59,743 nucleotides of DNA from Emmonsiellopsis sp. PD_33 (Eukaryota > Ascomycota > Eurotiomycetes > Onygenales > Ajellomycetaceae). The DNA is taken from assembly GCA_032988165.1 (NCBI GenBank), contig JANTQF010000213.1:1-59743 (forward strand). The letters run 5' to 3'. Positions 58,856 through 59,743 of the stretch are shown here, in pieces. The position numbers and the translations under genes were made by a program. A model generated the notes under the pieces. It saw nothing but the letters and a program-made list of their open reading frames with translations. It did no database searches and had not been told where the DNA came from. Positions within the stretch are counted from its first letter, which is position 1. Every line of letters starts with the position of its first letter.

Positions 58856-59743
58856 ATGTCGTCTCCTACCTATCTCACCGTCCAGACTAGAACATCAGCC
58901 GTCGGGTCGATGACATCCCGGAGAAACGCTAGATATACCCCCCCGCTCCTCCTCTCGAGGTCGTTGGAGGGGCTGGAGAAGGTCATCCCGCCAGGGTGTA
59001 GTAGCCCTTCGACGCCCAGTTGGAAGTTCGATAAACCATTGCCTGACCTGCCGCGCCCAACTTCGAGCACATACAGTCCCGACGATGAGGCGACTGGGGT
59101 CATCGAGAGCCGCATCCCGCCCTGTCCTCGAAACACTATGATAACGCAGCCCTCTCTTTGCCTCCCTTCTCGAACCCATAGTCTAGGAGCTTCGGATCGG
59201 TACAAGTCGCTCCTCAATTCCCCCTCGCTCACGGATGTGCAGAAGAAATCGCTATCATTGCAGCCGTCGCTTTGCCCTTCTGCCCCGAATATCTCTCCTG
59301 CTACTATGCATGTGGCATTGTCAGTTCCAACAGGCCCATATGATCCAGATACAGGATGGATGTGGCTGCCTCAAACCCGATTAAGCCCTGAAGCCAAGCG
59401 TGCTACGCGGGGCGTCTCCCTCCTCGCGCATCCAGGGGATACAATTGACACCATTGACTCGAACCTCCTCCTACCCGCCCTAAACTATGATGCATCCAAC
59501 TCCAACAGTGACCCGCCCGAGCAGGACGTAAGTCGCGAATCCTCTGCCGCAATGCTAGACGACAGTGGCTCGGAAGCTTGCGCCTGCGAACTCACCCCCC
59601 CCCCCCCACAAACAAACCCCCCCCTCTCTGGAGTAAAACTAGTCAAAAACACTCCCTACACCCCCCCAACCGAACAATTCCTCGGTATTTTGCTTCCCTC
59701 CACCCGCCACCCCCCTCTTCGGAAGCCTGCCCACGAAAATCCC
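58856..59743 (+). CDS. Ser/Pro-rich protein of unknown function, 3' end beyond window
   Basis: From ATG at 58856 (context CACCATGTCG) the frame is open for all 296 codons to the end of the window, so the gene is cut by the window edge. The sequence is Ser/Pro/Leu-rich and appears largely disordered (SWKFDKPLPDLPRPTSS, GPYDPDTGWMWLPQTRLSP). No catalytic domain or membrane span is visible. A GTAAGT at 59528 could be an intron donor; if so the last 216 bases, including a C-run at 59597-59607, would be intronic although they happen to stay open. I do not recognise the family. Confidence 0.6.
   Translation, partial: MSSPTYLTVQTRTSAVGSMTSRRNARYTPPLLLSRSLEGLEKVIPPGCSSPSTPSWKFDKPLPDLPRPTSSTYSPDDEATGVIESRIPPCPRNTMITQPSLCLPSRTHSLGASDRYKSLLNSPSLTDVQKKSLSLQPSLCPSAPNISPATMHVALSVPTGPYDPDTGWMWLPQTRLSPEAKRATRGVSLLAHPGDTIDTIDSNLLLPALNYDASNSNSDPPEQDVSRESSAAMLDDSGSEACACELTPPPPQTNPPLSGVKLVKNTPYTPPTEQFLGILLPSTRHPPLRKPAHENP

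Noticed and set aside
1..59743. tRNA genes, CRISPR arrays, secondary-metabolite backbone genes
   Set aside because: No cloverleaf-like sequence with a GTTCRA T-loop in the right setting, no spaced repeats, and no polyketide or peptide synthase domains were seen; the cupin alone does not make a cluster.

Overview
This is a stretch of a filamentous ascomycete nuclear genome (Pezizomycotina, most likely Eurotiales, Aspergillus/Penicillium-like). The evidence is the gene content (cohesin SMC1, the APC/C activator CDH1, GPC1, LETM1, mitochondrial ClpP, protein X, aspartyl aminopeptidase), the many short GT-AG introns of about 45-170 bases, and AT-rich blocks damaged in the manner of repeat-induced point mutation (RIP). 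No tRNA, rRNA or CRISPR array was seen. Exon joins given below were worked out by hand from splice signals and frame; where lengths are quoted the summed exons are a multiple of three.

Left third (1-18 kb), accessory and repeat-rich. A cupin gene (28-543) is followed by about 7.9 kb of very AT-rich DNA that is a dead Helitron: its minus strand still reads as Rep and PIF1-type helicase motifs, broken mostly by TAG/TAA stops. Next come a decaying coiled-coil gene, an intact small membrane-protein gene, and a 2.86-kb dead Mutator-like element (MULE) with about 145-base terminal inverted repeats, then a 401-base Harbinger-type MITE with a TAA duplication. A 130-base diverged repeat (10191-10321 and 16443-16571) brackets the MULE and MITE.

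Middle (18-33 kb). An AT-hook protein of unknown function is divergent from an HSPA12-like Hsp70-family gene. Then come a DUF1746 membrane protein, mitochondrial ClpP divergent from a predicted mitochondrial protein over a 283-base promoter, a PHO13-type HAD phosphatase, and an M18 aspartyl aminopeptidase with a likely mitochondrial leader.

Right part (33-59.7 kb), core genes. CDH1/FZR1, pyruvate dehydrogenase protein X without a lipoyl domain, a TMEM223-like mitochondrial membrane protein, a BTB/POZ protein, a small unknown protein, SMC1 divergent from GPC1, LETM1, a CoA-diphosphatase-type Nudix hydrolase, and a Ser/Pro-rich gene cut by the window end. The genes are not an operon or an obvious biosynthetic cluster. 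Recurring themes are mitochondria (ClpP, protein X, LETM1, TMEM223-like, perhaps the aminopeptidase) and chromosome or cell-cycle control (SMC1, CDH1). I did not find a convincing new system. The most unusual material is the RIP-damaged transposon landscape and the damage that appears to spread into its neighbours.
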